DNA of 59,136 bases from an uncultured Pelagibacteraceae bacterium (GCA_902574345.1 CACGNF010000001.1:1-59136); one strand, 5' to 3'; numbered from the stretch's first letter, positions 17,048-31,200 are shown. Numbers and translations: made by a program. Notes: a model not told the origin generated them from the sequence alone.

Positions 17048-18883
17048 CTATTCGTGAAAAAAGTTATATATCTTTTTTGCAACTTTTTCCTCAACGCCCT
17101 CAACTGATTTTATTTCATCTAGACTAGCAGACTCAACTGCTCGAGCAGATCCAAAATGATTTAATAAAGCCCTTTTTCTGATAGATCCAATACCTTCGAT
17201 CTGATCTAACAAAGACTTACTAATCCCTCTTTTTCTCTTTGCTCTGTGAGCACTAATTGCAAAACGATGAGATTCATCTCTAATTCTTTGAAGAAAGAAA
17301 AGAGTAGGGTCATTTTTATTAAATTTATATTCTTTGCCATTATGAAAAAAAGTTTCATTACCACTATTTCTAAATTTTCCCTTAGCAATCGCGATAATCG
17401 GTATCTCGTGAAGTCCTAATTCATTTAAAGAGTCTCTTGCAACAGAATATTGACCTTTTCCGCCATCTACTATTACTAAATCAGGAAAGGAGAGATAATT
17501 GTCTTTTTCTTGAATTGCTCTTTTAAACCTTCTGTTTAATACTTCTCGCATCATTCCGTAATCATCTTGTTCATTCTTTTTAGATTTAATGTTAAATTTT
17601 CGATATCTTTTCTTAATAAAACCTTCTTCACCGAATGCAATTAAGGCCCCGACACTATTTGTTCCTTGAATATGGCTATTATCATAAACTTCTACTAAAT
17701 TTATATTTGTCTCAAGATTAAATTTACTCGCAACTGAGTCAAATAATTCTCTATTATTCTGACTTTCATAAAGTTTTCGATTTAAACTTTCTTTTGCATT
17801 TTTGGTTGCTTGATTGATAACTTTTAGTTTTGACCCTTTTTTTGCAACAGATAAGTTTACTTGTTTACCCTCTTTTTTAGAGAGAGTTTTTTCAATAAGA
17901 TTTTTTTCTCTTATTTCTTCGGAAATTATTATCGATGAAGGCACACTTTTATTTTCATAAAATTGTGAAACAAAAGAATTCAGTATATTACTTAGACTTT
18001 CATCTGGATCATGTTTTGGAAAAAATGCTTGGTTACCCCAATTTTGTTTTGAACGATAAAAAAAAACCTGAATACAAGTTTTTCCAGACTCTTTATAACC
18101 TGCAATCACATCGGCCTCGATTAAATTTGCTTCATTGATTCTTTGGGAAGATTGAATAATATTTAATGATTTTATTCTATCTCTCAAAATTACAGCTTTC
18201 TCAAAATCTAAATCTTCACTAGCTTTTTCCATCTGATCTGAAAGACTTTTTTGAATTTTTCTTGATTTTCCTGAAACGAACTCTATCGCATCATCAACAG
18301 TTTTCTTATACTCCTCCTTTTCGACATATCCAACGCAAGGTCCAGAACACCTTTTAATTTGGTAAAGAATGCATGGTCGTTCTCGATTTTTGAAAACTGT
18401 ATCATCGCATACTCTTAAATGGAAAATTTTTTGTATCATCTTTATAGTCCAATTTGCTGAGCCAGCTGATGCAAATGGACCAAAATAAAAACCTTCCTTA
18501 GTTTTTTTTCCTCTGTGTCGTCTTATCTGAGGCCAGACATCTTGATTACCAATAAATATAAATGGAAAAGATTTATCATCTCTAAGTAAAATGTTAAATT
18601 TTGGTTTGTGCTTTTTAATTAAGTTAGCTTCAAGCAATAAAGCCTCACTTTCATTAGAGGTAGTTGTAATCTCAAGTTTTTTTGTTTGAGATAACATTCT
18701 CTCTGTTCTTATAATATGGTTTTTTTCTGCAATATAACTTTTAAGTCTATTAGGTAAATTTTTTGCTTTACCAACATAAAGAATTTCTCCTTTATCGTTA
18801 AGCATGCGGTAAACACCAGGTAGTTTAGGTATTAATGGTAGTTCTTTTTTAATTACTTCTTTTCCAATTTCAGAACTTATCAT
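17048..18883 (-). CDS. uvrC: Excinuclease ABC subunit C
   Basis: The nuclease that makes both incisions in nucleotide excision repair after recruitment by UvrB. I use the ATG at 18883 (611 residues). An upstream in-frame TTG at 18913 would overlap folB by 44 bases instead of 14. Domains in order are the N-terminal GIY-YIG nuclease ([20 protein letters not shown]), a cysteine-rich patch ([15 protein letters not shown]), the UVR motif ([15 protein letters not shown]), an RNase H-like nuclease ([32 protein letters not shown]) and tandem helix-hairpin-helix motifs at the end. uvrB lies 2 kb upstream in the same run. Confidence 0.97.
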   Translation of the reverse strand: MISSEIGKEVIKKELPLIPKLPGVYRMLNDKGEILYVGKAKNLPNRLKSYIAEKNHIIRTERMLSQTKKLEITTTSNESEALLLEANLIKKHKPKFNILLRDDKSFPFIFIGNQDVWPQIRRHRGKKTKEGFYFGPFASAGSANWTIKMIQKIFHLRVCDDTVFKNRERPCILYQIKRCSGPCVGYVEKEEYKKTVDDAIEFVSGKSRKIQKSLSDQMEKASEDLDFEKAVILRDRIKSLNIIQSSQRINEANLIEADVIAGYKESGKTCIQVFFYRSKQNWGNQAFFPKHDPDESLSNILNSFVSQFYENKSVPSSIIISEEIREKNLIEKTLSKKEGKQVNLSVAKKGSKLKVINQATKNAKESLNRKLYESQNNRELFDSVASKFNLETNINLVEVYDNSHIQGTNSVGALIAFGEEGFIKKRYRKFNIKSKKNEQDDYGMMREVLNRRFKRAIQEKDNYLSFPDLVIVDGGKGQYSVARDSLNELGLHEIPIIAIAKGKFRNSGNETFFHNGKEYKFNKNDPTLFFLQRIRDESHRFAISAHRAKRKRGISKSLLDQIEGIGSIRKRALLNHFGSARAVESASLDEIKSVEGVEEKVAKKIYNFFHE

Positions 18884-19295
18884 GACTTCTTTTTTTGGTA
18901 ATTTGTATACCAACTGATGAGCATTGTTTTAAAATTTCTAATTTTTCAATTTTGAGCATTATTTTTGCAATCCTTTTGTCCTTAAACAATTCATCAAAAA
19001 CAGACTCTGCAAGCGTTTCTAAAAAATTATAATGTTTCTTTTTTACTAGTTTTGTAATTAATTTGACAATTGTGCTGTAGTTGACAATAGATCTAATATC
19101 TTTGTCATTTGAAGGCTTTTTGTCTTGATAGTCAATTTGAAGGCTAAATTTAACTTTTTGAGGTTTTTCTTTTTCAAAATCAAAGTACCCAAGTTTTAAA
19201 TCCAAAATTAATTCATTAATAAGAATTTTCTTTTCATAATTAAATAAGCTTTTATTTTTGTCTATTTTAACAATTTTCAAATTATTTTTTTTCAT
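18870..19295 (-). CDS. folB: Dihydroneopterin aldolase
   Basis: Converts dihydroneopterin to 6-hydroxymethyl-dihydropterin in folate synthesis. I use the ATG at 19295, which shares one base with the upstream stop (TGATG); a TTG one codon earlier is possible. The family core is visible: [25 protein letters not shown], the [14 protein letters not shown] segment and [17 protein letters not shown] with the catalytic-region glutamate, then the [11 protein letters not shown] ending. It has an unusual N-terminal extension of about 24 lysine-rich residues. Total length is 141 residues against about 120 in typical enzymes. A FolM-like reductase is encoded two genes upstream. Confidence 0.85.
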   Translation of the reverse strand: MKKNNLKIVKIDKNKSLFNYEKKILINELILDLKLGYFDFEKEKPQKVKFSLQIDYQDKKPSNDKDIRSIVNYSTIVKLITKLVKKKHYNFLETLAESVFDELFKDKRIAKIMLKIEKLEILKQCSSVGIQITKKRSHDKF

Positions 19296-20224
19296 CAAAG
19301 TATATTTTTTAGAAATGAAATCAGATAATTTTTATCCTCTAAATATTTTGTAAAACATTTTGATTGTGGAATATTATGTCCTTTATCTGAGGTCATTTTT
19401 TTATCTCCATCTGCCCAAGTACATGTAGTTGGTTTTAATTCGCTATAATCTATAAGTTCCAAATCTTTAAAATTTTGAAAAAATGATAAAGTTTGAGGAT
19501 CTTCAAATATGTCATCTTGGTGTGCAAAAACAACTGCATTTATTCTGTCTGCTTCATTAAATTTATTTATTGAATCTTCTCTAAAAGCACCCCATTCAGG
19601 ATATTTTTTTTGCCATTCTTTCTTTGGCCCCGCAAATGCTGGGTTAAAAGCAATAGTTCCTATAATTTTTTCTGGATATCTTGATTGTAAAATTAGAGAT
19701 GACCATCCACCAGCTGAATATCCCGATAATATTATTTTATCAAATCCAAGATTCTTTAATTTTTGAACTTCATTTAGAATTATATTTTGTCTTTTAATAT
19801 TTTTATGTTCATCTACTAAATTAATTTTTCCTTTTGATTTTAATTCTTTTCTGTATTTTTTTTGATTCTTGACCGACATGCCTTTTACCCCTGAGCATAG
19901 CCGATAAATCTTAACTTCTAATCCATTAATTTTTTTATTATGTAACTTTAAGATAGCTGGTACCACTGCAGCATCCCAAAGATATCCAAATTTAGGTTTT
20001 GCTTTGCATGAGTCCTGCTTATGATCTTGAATACTTCCATGATTATAAATTATTACTAATGAACTATTTTTATCAGATATCTCTTCAATCGAATAAGGTT
20101 TGCCTTTATCGTTCATGAAAGTATTATTTTTGGATAATTTTTCTAGACCTTTATATTCTAAAGTATTGGCAGATAGATTATTTGATATAAATAAAAAAAT
20201 TAAAATTAAAAATATTTTTTTCAT
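19295..20224 (-). CDS. Secreted alpha/beta-hydrolase fold protein
   Basis: A 309-residue protein with a clear Sec signal peptide (about residues 1-19, cleavage after LSA). The mature part has the alpha/beta-hydrolase core: the strand and oxyanion region LVIIYNHGSIQDH, the nucleophile elbow ILSGYSAGGWSSL with a serine, and a late acid and histidine (DDIFEDPQTL, DKGHNIPQSKC). It is probably a periplasmic esterase or peptidase-like hydrolase; the substrate is unknown. It lies between folB and the reductase gene with 1- and 4-base overlaps, so it is part of that transcription unit despite having no obvious link to folate. Confidence 0.75.
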   Translation of the reverse strand: MKKIFLILIFLFISNNLSANTLEYKGLEKLSKNNTFMNDKGKPYSIEEISDKNSSLVIIYNHGSIQDHKQDSCKAKPKFGYLWDAAVVPAILKLHNKKINGLEVKIYRLCSGVKGMSVKNQKKYRKELKSKGKINLVDEHKNIKRQNIILNEVQKLKNLGFDKIILSGYSAGGWSSLILQSRYPEKIIGTIAFNPAFAGPKKEWQKKYPEWGAFREDSINKFNEADRINAVVFAHQDDIFEDPQTLSFFQNFKDLELIDYSELKPTTCTWADGDKKMTSDKGHNIPQSKCFTKYLEDKNYLISFLKNIL

Positions 20225-20957
20225 TCTTTTCCTCCCATTATATCGGGTGTCTGCCAGTTTAAACTTTGACCACTATCTATAGCTAAAATTTGACCAGTAA
20301 TAGAGCTGTTTTTAATAAAAAAGTCAACTGCATCACAAATCTCTTTTACATCAACTTGTTTTTTGAGAGGTGTTGCTAAATATTGATTTTTAAAGTGTTT
20401 TTCGGATTGTCTTTTATTTTTAATTGTTGGTCCTGGTGCTATACCGTTTACCCTTATATGAGGTGCTAAACTCATAGCACTAGTTTTTGTAAGAGTATAA
20501 AGTCCGGTTTTACTTATTGTGTATGAAAAAAAAAACGGAGTTAATTTAAATACTCGTTGATCAATAATATTAATAATATTGTTATTTTTTCCCCTGATAT
20601 TTTTTGAGAACTCTTTTGATAAAAGGGCAGGAGCCTTAAGATTTGTTGAAATGTGATTTTCCCAACTTTTTGAACTAAAGTTTTCTAGTTTATCATTTTC
20701 GAATAAAGATGCATTGTTAATTAGACAATCAAAATATTTTAATTTTGATTTAGCAAACTTCATAATTTTCATGACATCTTTTTCTTTACTAAGATTTCCT
20801 TTTACCAAGTAAATTTTAGACCCATAATTTTGAAGTTTCTTTTTTAAATTTTCAGCTTTTGCTTTTGATTTATTATAATGAATTATAATTTGTTTGTTTG
20901 GCCCTGATAATTTTTCAGCTATTGCAGCACCTATTCTAGTTGCTCCACCAGTTATTA

Positions 20958-20976
<19 letters not shown>
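20221..20976 (-). CDS. SDR-family oxidoreductase, FolM/pteridine reductase-like
   Basis: A 251-residue short-chain dehydrogenase. The nucleotide site [15 protein letters not shown] has the arginine variant (G-G-A-x-R-I-G) typical of NADPH-dependent pteridine reductases and FolM. The NNAS motif ([10 protein letters not shown]) and the active-site Y-x-x-x-K ([10 protein letters not shown]) are present, followed by [10 protein letters not shown]. The nearby folB supports a role in reducing dihydrofolate or dihydromonapterin. The substrate remains an inference, and another SDR activity is possible. The start overlaps the end of uvrB by 19 bases and the end overlaps the hydrolase by four. Confidence 0.8.
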
Positions 20977-24359
<3,383 letters not shown>

Positions 24360-25307
24360 TTATTTTTGGCTTAAAATCTTTTTTGCTGGAATTGTTTTTT
24401 TTATCCAAGAATTCGGAATTGAATTTAATCCTTTTAATGCAGCGAAGTATGCCCCAGTGAAATTTGCTCTAGAGCAATTGCAACCACCTGCCTTTATTGT
24501 TTTTAATATAGCTTCTTTATAATTTCTTGAATTAATTATTGTATATATTGAACTATTAAAAGTTCCTGGATAACTACATGCCATACCAAGCTTTTTAATT
24601 GTTATAGGGTGAAATTTTGAATTTAATCTTCTTATTTTTTTAATATCATTAACAATATTTTTAAATGACGTACTTTTTTTAAATCTTTTAATAAATTCAT
24701 GAACTGGATCTTTGGCTCCTTTAAGAGCAAAATCAATTATATAAAATTTAGCTAATGCATATTTTAAACTAATTTTTGAAGCAGTCACAATTCTTATGAT
24801 TTTCTCTAGACTTTTGAAATCATAACCATAGAGAAAGTATGGAAGTGCAGCACAAAACCCATCAGACTCATTAACTTTTACACCACCCGAAATTTTCTTA
24901 TTTGATTTAATATTGTTTACAGTTTCTATAATATTTTGGTGTATCCATGGTCCTTTGATCATTCCACGCCAATCTTTTACTTTTTTATATTTTGATCTGA
25001 GGCTTAAATTTTTCCAATATTTGCTCCCAGGACCAAAATTTTTCAGAATATTTTTTTTAAAATTTTTCTCTATATCATCATAATTTTCTAGAAGTGTTTG
25101 AAACATAACTTGTCCAATTTCATTATAACCTGATACTTTTCCAGTTTTTATATTGTAGAAAGGACTTTTATTTTTTTTTAAAAAAGTATAGTCTTTTTTA
25201 CCTTTAATATAAAAATTTAGTTTTTTTTGATTGTAAACCCAATGTAGTGGTCTCGCAGCTGCATCAGCAACTGTTGCTCCTAAAAATACATGAAGGTTAT
25301 TTTTCAC
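24360..25307 (-). CDS. ADP-ribosylglycohydrolase-like protein
   Basis: A 315-residue protein of the ADP-ribosylglycohydrolase/crystallin-J1 superfamily, starting with GTG one base after the trxB stop. The N-terminal FLGATVADAAARPLHWVYN matches the G-x-x-x-G-D-A opening of the fold. The C-terminal AGGCNCSRANFTGAYFAAL occupies the place of the GG-D-x-D-T metal site. The usual acidic pair there is replaced by C-N-C-S, so the metal site is probably altered or lost. It may have a different substrate or a binding role. Classic members remove ADP-ribose from proteins such as nitrogenase reductase; no DraT partner is visible here. Confidence 0.75.
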   Translation of the reverse strand: MKNNLHVFLGATVADAAARPLHWVYNQKKLNFYIKGKKDYTFLKKNKSPFYNIKTGKVSGYNEIGQVMFQTLLENYDDIEKNFKKNILKNFGPGSKYWKNLSLRSKYKKVKDWRGMIKGPWIHQNIIETVNNIKSNKKISGGVKVNESDGFCAALPYFLYGYDFKSLEKIIRIVTASKISLKYALAKFYIIDFALKGAKDPVHEFIKRFKKSTSFKNIVNDIKKIRRLNSKFHPITIKKLGMACSYPGTFNSSIYTIINSRNYKEAILKTIKAGGCNCSRANFTGAYFAALKGLNSIPNSWIKKTIPAKKILSQK

Positions 25308-25308
25308 T

Positions 25309-26253
25309 TTAATGTGATAAAAACTTTTCAGCCTCTAGTGCTGCCATACAACCCATACCAGCAGCAGTCACTGCCTGTCTAAATGTTTTATCTTTTACGT
25401 CTCCAGCCGCATAAACGCCTGGTACATTAGTCTCAGTTGAATCTGGTTTAGTTATCAAATAACCTTCTTTGTCCATACTTAATTGATTTTTAAATAATTG
25501 TGTAGCTGGATCATGTCCAATTGCGATGAAGACACCATCTAATTTAATTTCGTCAATTTTATTTGTTTTAACATTCTTGATTTTAATTCCTTTAACATTT
25601 TTTGGATCTTTATCACCAATAACGTCTTCAACAACACTATCCCAAATAATTTCAATTTTTTTATTCTCCATAAGTTTTTTTTGAAGCATTTTTTCAGCTC
25701 TTAAATTATCTCTTCTGTGAATTAATTTTACTTTTGATGCAAATTTTGTAAGAAACATCGCTTCCTCAACAGCTGCATTACCTCCTCCAACAACAGCTAC
25801 TTCTTTGTCTTTAAAGAAAAAACCGTCACATGTTGCACATGCGGATACTCCAAAACCTCTGAACTCTTGTTCTGATTTTAAATTTAACCATCTTGCTTGT
25901 GCCCCTGTTGAAATTATAATGCTATCAGCAGTGTATTTTTGACCAGTGTCTCCAATGGCTTCAAACGGTGTTTTTTTTAAATTGACAGAACTTATATGAT
26001 CTTCAATCATTTCTGTTCCAACTGCTTTTGCTTGCTCTTTCATTTGATCCATAAGCCAAGGACCCTGAATAACATCAGCAAACCCTGGAAAATTTTCAAC
26101 ATCAGTTGTAGTCGTTAATTGTCCACCTGGCTCTGAACCATAAACCAAAATTGGATTTAACATTGCTCTTGCCGCGTAAACAGCTGCTGTATATCCAGCT
26201 GGACCAGACCCAATTATTAACACTTTTGTGTGTTTAGTTGGATTTTGACTCAT
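25309..26253 (-). CDS. trxB: Thioredoxin reductase
   Basis: An FAD/NADPH flavoenzyme of 314 residues that reduces thioredoxin. The FAD-binding GSGPAGYTAAVYAAR (about residues 15-29) is intact. The redox pair is C139 and C142 in ACATCDG. The NADPH-binding motif is VVGGGNAAVEEA and the C-terminal FAD motif is GVYAAGDVKDKTFRQ. It diverges from the ELM1-like gene with only 21 bases between start codons, so the promoters must overlap each other or the coding sequences. The next gene downstream (ADP-ribosylglycohydrolase-like) follows by one base. Confidence 0.97.
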   Translation of the reverse strand: MSQNPTKHTKVLIIGSGPAGYTAAVYAARAMLNPILVYGSEPGGQLTTTTDVENFPGFADVIQGPWLMDQMKEQAKAVGTEMIEDHISSVNLKKTPFEAIGDTGQKYTADSIIISTGAQARWLNLKSEQEFRGFGVSACATCDGFFFKDKEVAVVGGGNAAVEEAMFLTKFASKVKLIHRRDNLRAEKMLQKKLMENKKIEIIWDSVVEDVIGDKDPKNVKGIKIKNVKTNKIDEIKLDGVFIAIGHDPATQLFKNQLSMDKEGYLITKPDSTETNVPGVYAAGDVKDKTFRQAVTAAGMGCMAALEAEKFLSH

Positions 26254-26274
26254 ATGAAAGCTATATAGTGATTA

Positions 26275-27225
26275 ATGACTAAATTAAAAGGTTTATTATT
26301 GACCGAGGGCATGCATGGCATGATTAGCCAAGTTGAAGGACTTGCCAAAGCTTTAGGTTTAGATTTTATACACGAGAAAATTGAACTGAATAATTTTTGG
26401 AAAATGATCCCCCCAAAAATCACACCAATTAAAAGGTTTGTTTTCAAAAATGATATTTTAGAAAAATTTAATGTTGTGATTTCTTGTGGCAGAAAAAGTG
26501 TAATTCCCTCAATTTTCTTAAAAAAAAAGTTTGGAAATAAAATCATGAATATTCATATTCAAGATCCGAAGGTATCTTTAAATAATTTTGATTTTGTAAT
26601 TGCTCCAGAACATGATGATCTAAAAGGTGAAAACGTATTTTCAACTAAAGGGGCTATCCACTATCTGCGAGAAAGTGAATTAGATGATAATATAAATTAT
26701 TTAAAACCAAAAATTCAAAAAGAAAAAGTGGTTGTACTTGTTGTTGGTGGTCCAAATAAATACTATAGTTTTAGTGATAATTTAATTGAAGAAATTTTTA
26801 ATAAAATCAAAAAAAATTTTCTTGATAATGGCTACCAATTAATTTTCATTCCTTCAATGAGAACACCTCAAAGAATTATTGATAAAGCTAAAGATTTTTA
26901 TAATGGGGATCAAATCATCATTTCAGATGTTGATAAAAAAGCTTATTTATCATCACTTAAGTTAGCAGACCATATAGTGGTGACTTGTGACTCAACGTCC
27001 ATGATATCTGAAGCTGCAATAACAGGTAAACCTATATATGTTGCTAATATGCCAGCTATTAAGAACAATTATCGCTTCAAAAAATTTTTTGAGTTGTTCA
27101 AATCTTTAGATATTATTAGAAATCTAGACTCTTCTGTTGAGAGTTGGGATTATAAAAAACTTAATGAAACTGATAGAATAGCAGGTTATATAGAAAAAAG
27201 ATTTCAAAATTATGACTTTTCTTAA
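26275..27225 (+). CDS. ELM1-like (DUF1022) GT-B fold protein
   Basis: A 316-residue protein of the family named after plant mitochondrial fission factor ELM1; bacterial members are common in alphaproteobacteria. Family text seen: LLTEGMHGMISQVEGLAKAL at the N-terminus, VISCGRKSVIPSIFLKKKFG, NIHIQDPKVSLNNFDFVIAPEHDDL and, in the second half, VVGGPNKYYSF and HIVVTCDSTSMISEAAITGKPIYV. The last segment resembles a donor-sugar site of GT-B glycosyltransferases. The role is unknown; cell-envelope glycosylation is a guess. It overlaps the next gene by 14 bases, implying coupled translation. Confidence 0.8.
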   Translation: MTKLKGLLLTEGMHGMISQVEGLAKALGLDFIHEKIELNNFWKMIPPKITPIKRFVFKNDILEKFNVVISCGRKSVIPSIFLKKKFGNKIMNIHIQDPKVSLNNFDFVIAPEHDDLKGENVFSTKGAIHYLRESELDDNINYLKPKIQKEKVVVLVVGGPNKYYSFSDNLIEEIFNKIKKNFLDNGYQLIFIPSMRTPQRIIDKAKDFYNGDQIIISDVDKKAYLSSLKLADHIVVTCDSTSMISEAAITGKPIYVANMPAIKNNYRFKKFFELFKSLDIIRNLDSSVESWDYKKLNETDRIAGYIEKRFQNYDFS

Positions 27226-27874
27226 TTCAATTTTAAATAACTCAAAAAAATATGAATCTCCTTTTAATCATTGGGAATATAATAATGCTTTAAGCGATGA
27301 AGCAATTAAAGAAATTGAAAATGCAGACATCCCTGACATCAGTAAACATAATCTTAATTATGATGGAACAAGAGCTATTGATGGTGGTGCGGCAGAATTT
27401 AGAGAAGGAATAGCATCTGGAGGAAAAGCAATTAAGTTTAGATGTTTTGTCACAAAAGAAAATGCTTCACAATTTCCAAATTTAGTAAAATTTATTACTG
27501 AGCTTCAGTCAAAGGAAACTTGTAATGCAATTTCAAAAATGATTGATAAAGATTTATCTAATTCATATGTTAGAGTTGAAATTATATGTGATCGTGAAGG
27601 TTTTTGGCTTAAGCCGCATTGCGATATTAAAGAAAAATTAATGTCAGGTTTGATTTTTGTTAATAATGCAAAAGAGTCTGAGGATCTAGGCACTGATTTT
27701 TATAATGAAAAATTAGAAAAGGTTAAAACAGTTCCTTACAAACATAATTATGGATATTTATTCACTAGCGGACCTAATACTTGGCATGGTATGGAAAAAA
27801 AGAAAATTATTAAGGAAAGAAGATGTATTCAGGTAAATTATGTCACTTTCCCCACTGATTGGAAAGTTGAGTAA
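27212..27874 (+). CDS. 2-oxoglutarate/Fe(II)-dependent oxygenase-like protein
   Basis: A 220-residue protein with the H-x-D...H...R pattern of the double-stranded beta-helix oxygenases: H136 and D138 in LKPHCDIKEKL, H192 in NTWHGMEKK and a basic residue at 203/204 in KERRCIQVNY that could bind 2-oxoglutarate. The spacing of 54 residues between D138 and H192 is normal. The N-terminal part is not recognised. The substrate is unknown. The start lies inside the end of the ELM1-like gene, so the two probably act together, for example in modifying a surface sugar or lipid. That link is inference. Confidence 0.7.
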   Translation: MTFLNSILNNSKKYESPFNHWEYNNALSDEAIKEIENADIPDISKHNLNYDGTRAIDGGAAEFREGIASGGKAIKFRCFVTKENASQFPNLVKFITELQSKETCNAISKMIDKDLSNSYVRVEIICDREGFWLKPHCDIKEKLMSGLIFVNNAKESEDLGTDFYNEKLEKVKTVPYKHNYGYLFTSGPNTWHGMEKKKIIKERRCIQVNYVTFPTDWKVE

Positions 27875-28135
27875 TTAATTTAATAAACTCGAATATAAAC
27901 CAATAACACTAAACACGCCCACTACTAAACAGATCCCTGTTACTGCTTTCAACTGGTCGCCATCTTCATGAATATTTGTTTTGTCATAAAGTTTCCAATA
28001 TGTAAATTTATCTAGATTAGTGGTTTTTGATTTTAAAATTTTTTTTTTGACAGGAAGTTTTAATAGTTGAGCACTAAAAATTTCACTTTTTTTAGGTGCG
28101 TCTTCGATAACATATTGACGAACTTCTGAACTCAT
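27875..28135 (-). CDS. Small membrane protein of unknown function
   Basis: An 86-residue open frame with an ATG. I do not recognise the family. The N-terminal about 62 residues are charged and lysine-rich. The C-terminal about 22 residues form one hydrophobic helix (AVTGICLVVGVFSVIGLYSS), suggesting a tail-anchored or single-pass protein. It ends directly against the convergent oxygenase gene and lies 107 bases upstream of the end of carB. Base and residue use match its neighbours, which argues for a real gene, but no second line of evidence is available. Confidence 0.5.
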   Translation of the reverse strand: MSSEVRQYVIEDAPKKSEIFSAQLLKLPVKKKILKSKTTNLDKFTYWKLYDKTNIHEDGDQLKAVTGICLVVGVFSVIGLYSSLLN

Positions 28136-28242
28136 ATAATTAAATTTTAAAAAATAAATTTGATGAATACAACCTAACGATTATTCATTTTGGGCAATTA
28201 TGCGTAAGCAAAAAAATAATTATACAACTTTTAATTGTAATA

Positions 28243-31200
28243 TTATTTGAGTTCTTGCAGTGCAATGACATCAAGTTTTTTTGTTTTGAGAGATTTTATT
28301 GCCTCCAAACATGCTTGAGCAGTTGACATATTTGTACAATATGGAACTTTATTCTTTAAAGTTGCTCTTCTAAGTGCGATAGCATCGTTTATTCGATGCT
28401 CACTATTTCCTCCACCAGTATTGATTACAAGTGCTATTCTCTTTGAATCTAAAACATCTACTATGTGAGGCGTTCCACTGCTGACTTTATTTATAATTTT
28501 ACATTTCATTCCATGTTTTCGAATGTACTCTGCAGTACCTTTTGTTGCACTTAACTTAAAATTTAATTTAATTAAATCTTTAGCCAGACCTATCCCCTCA
28601 TCCTTATGAGAGTTTTTCAAAGATATAAATGCAAGACCGTTTTTTGGAAGTGAATTCGCAGCAGCAATTTGACTTTTTGCAAATGCCATGCCAAAATTTT
28701 TATCAAACCCCATTACTTCACCTGTCGATTTCATTTCTGGACCAAGAAGTAAGTCGCTATTTGGAAATTTGTTAAAAGGAAATACTGCTTCTTTAACTGC
28801 ATACATTCCTTTTGATTTTTCTTTTAAATTAAATTTCAATAATTTCTCTCCAGCCATTACTCTTGATGCAATTTTTGCTAATGGCAAACCTTTTGCTTTA
28901 GATACAAAGGGCACAGTTCTACTAGCTCGAGGATTTACTTCAATCACATAAATTTCATCTTTTTTTATTGCAAATTGGATATTCATGAAACCTTTGACTT
29001 TTAAAGCTAACGCTAATTTTTTAGTTTGATTTTCAATTTCCTTTACTAAAAATGGTTTAATAGATATTGGAGGCAAACTACAAGCAGAGTCCCCAGAATG
29101 AATACCAGCTTCTTCAATATGCTGCATAATACCAGCTACATATACCTCTTTACCATCAGATATTGCATCAACATCAACTTCCATTGCATGATCAATAAAT
29201 TTATCAATTAAAATTGGATTTTTTTCTGCAGCTTTAAAAGCTTCTTCAATAAAATTTCTTAATTGCCCTTTTTCATAAACTATTTCCATTGCTCTTCCAC
29301 CTAAAACATATGAAGGTCTTACCATTAAAGGTAATCCAATTTTATCAGCAATCTTGATTGCTTCTTTGTAAGTTTTGGCAATTCCACTTTTTGCTTGTTT
29401 TAATTTTAATTTATTCAATAAATTTCTAAATCTATCTCTATCCTCTGCTAAATCTATAGAGCTGTATTGAGTTCCTAAAATAGGTAATTTGTTTTGATGT
29501 AAAAATTTAGCAAGTTTGATTGGAGTTTGTCCTCCAAACTGGGCAATTATACCAATTAATTTTCCATTCATTTGCTCTTTTTTGATGATATTAAAAACAA
29601 ATTCTTCTTTTAAAGGTTCAAAATAAAGTCGATCACTAGTATCGTAATCGGTAGAGACTGTCTCAGGATTACAATTTACCATGATTGTTTCAAAACCAGC
29701 ATCTTTTAAAGAAAAGCTTGCTTGACAACAACAATAATCAAATTCTATTCCTTGACCAATTCTATTTGGCCCTCCTCCTAGAATAATTATCTTTTTTTTG
29801 CTAGTAGGCTCTGCTTCACATTCTGAAACTATTGAAAAGTTTCTTTGATAAGTTGAGTACATGTATGGAGTGAAAGATTTAAATTCAGCAGCACAAGTAT
29901 CAACTTTTTTATAAACAGGAAATATTTTTAGTGCTATCCTTTTTTTTCTAACAACGTCCTCAGAAAGATTTGTTAATTCTGATAATTTTTTATCTGAGAA
30001 ACCTATAGATTTAATCCTATTAAATTCTGTAAAATTTTTTGGTAATCCTATTTTTATTAAATTTATTTCACAATCCACAATTTCTTTAATTTGGCCTAGA
30101 AACCATGGGTCAATTTTAGATAATTTAAAAATCCTATCTAAACTAATTTTTTTTCTAATCGCCTCAGCAACAAGTAAAATTTTGTTTGGAATATTTTCTT
30201 TTAGTTTTTTTTCAATTTGTTGTTTTGATAAATAAAATATTCTATCAAGACCTGAAAAACCAATTTCTAAAGATACCAAAGCTTTTTGAAGGGACTCTTT
30301 AAAATTTCTCCCTATTGCCATAGCCTCACCAACAGATTTCATTGAAGTACCAAGAGTTGCAGGGGATGTTGAAAATTTTTCAAAAGTAAATCTTGGTATT
30401 TTGGTTACTACATAATCGATACTTGGTTCAAATGATGCTGGAGTAACTTTGGTAATTTCATTTTTGAGTTCATCTAAAGTATATCCGACAGCTAATTTTG
30501 CTGCTACTTTTGCAATTGGAAATCCTGTTGCTTTAGATGCCAAAGCTGATGATCTTGATACACGTGGGTTCATCTCAATTATAACCATTCGACCATTTTT
30601 AGGATTAATTGCGAATTGGACATTGGATCCACCTGTCTCAACTCCAATCTTTCTTAAACATGCGATAGATGCATTTCTCATAACCTGGTATTCTTTATCA
30701 GTGAGAGTAAGTGCTGGTGCAACTGTTACCGAGTCACCCGTATGTATTCCCATTGGATCAATATTCTCAATGGAACAAATAATGATACAGTTATCTTTCT
30801 TATCTCTTACGACTTCCATCTCAAATTCTTTCCAACCCTCTAAGCATTCTTCAACCAAAACTTGGCTAACAGGTGACTCATGTAGTCCGTTTTTTACAAT
30901 TTTTAAATATTCCTTTTTTGTTTTTGCTATTCCTCCGCCAAGCCCGCCAAGTGTGAAAGCAGGTCTTATGATTGCGGGCAAACCAATTTTTTTTAGAACT
31001 CTTGTAGCTTGATTATTGTTGTTTACGATTTCAGATTTAGGTAAATCTAAACCAATTTCTATCATATTTTTTCTAAACTTTTTTCTGTCTTCAGCGTTTG
31101 AAATTGCCTTTGAATTTGCTCCAATAAGTTCAATTTTATATTTTTTCAAAATCCCTTTTTTTTCAGCCTCCATAGCTAGATTAAGAGCAGTTTGACCTCC

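Noticed and set aside
28136..28242. Spacer upstream of the carB end examined for a small RNA or terminator
   Set aside because: Only weak AT-rich complementarity is visible, with no stable GC-containing stem or recognised RNA motif.
30449..31012. 187-codon open frame on the plus strand inside carB
   Set aside because: Antisense to a strongly conserved ATP-grasp domain; the residues show no domain and no independent start context.
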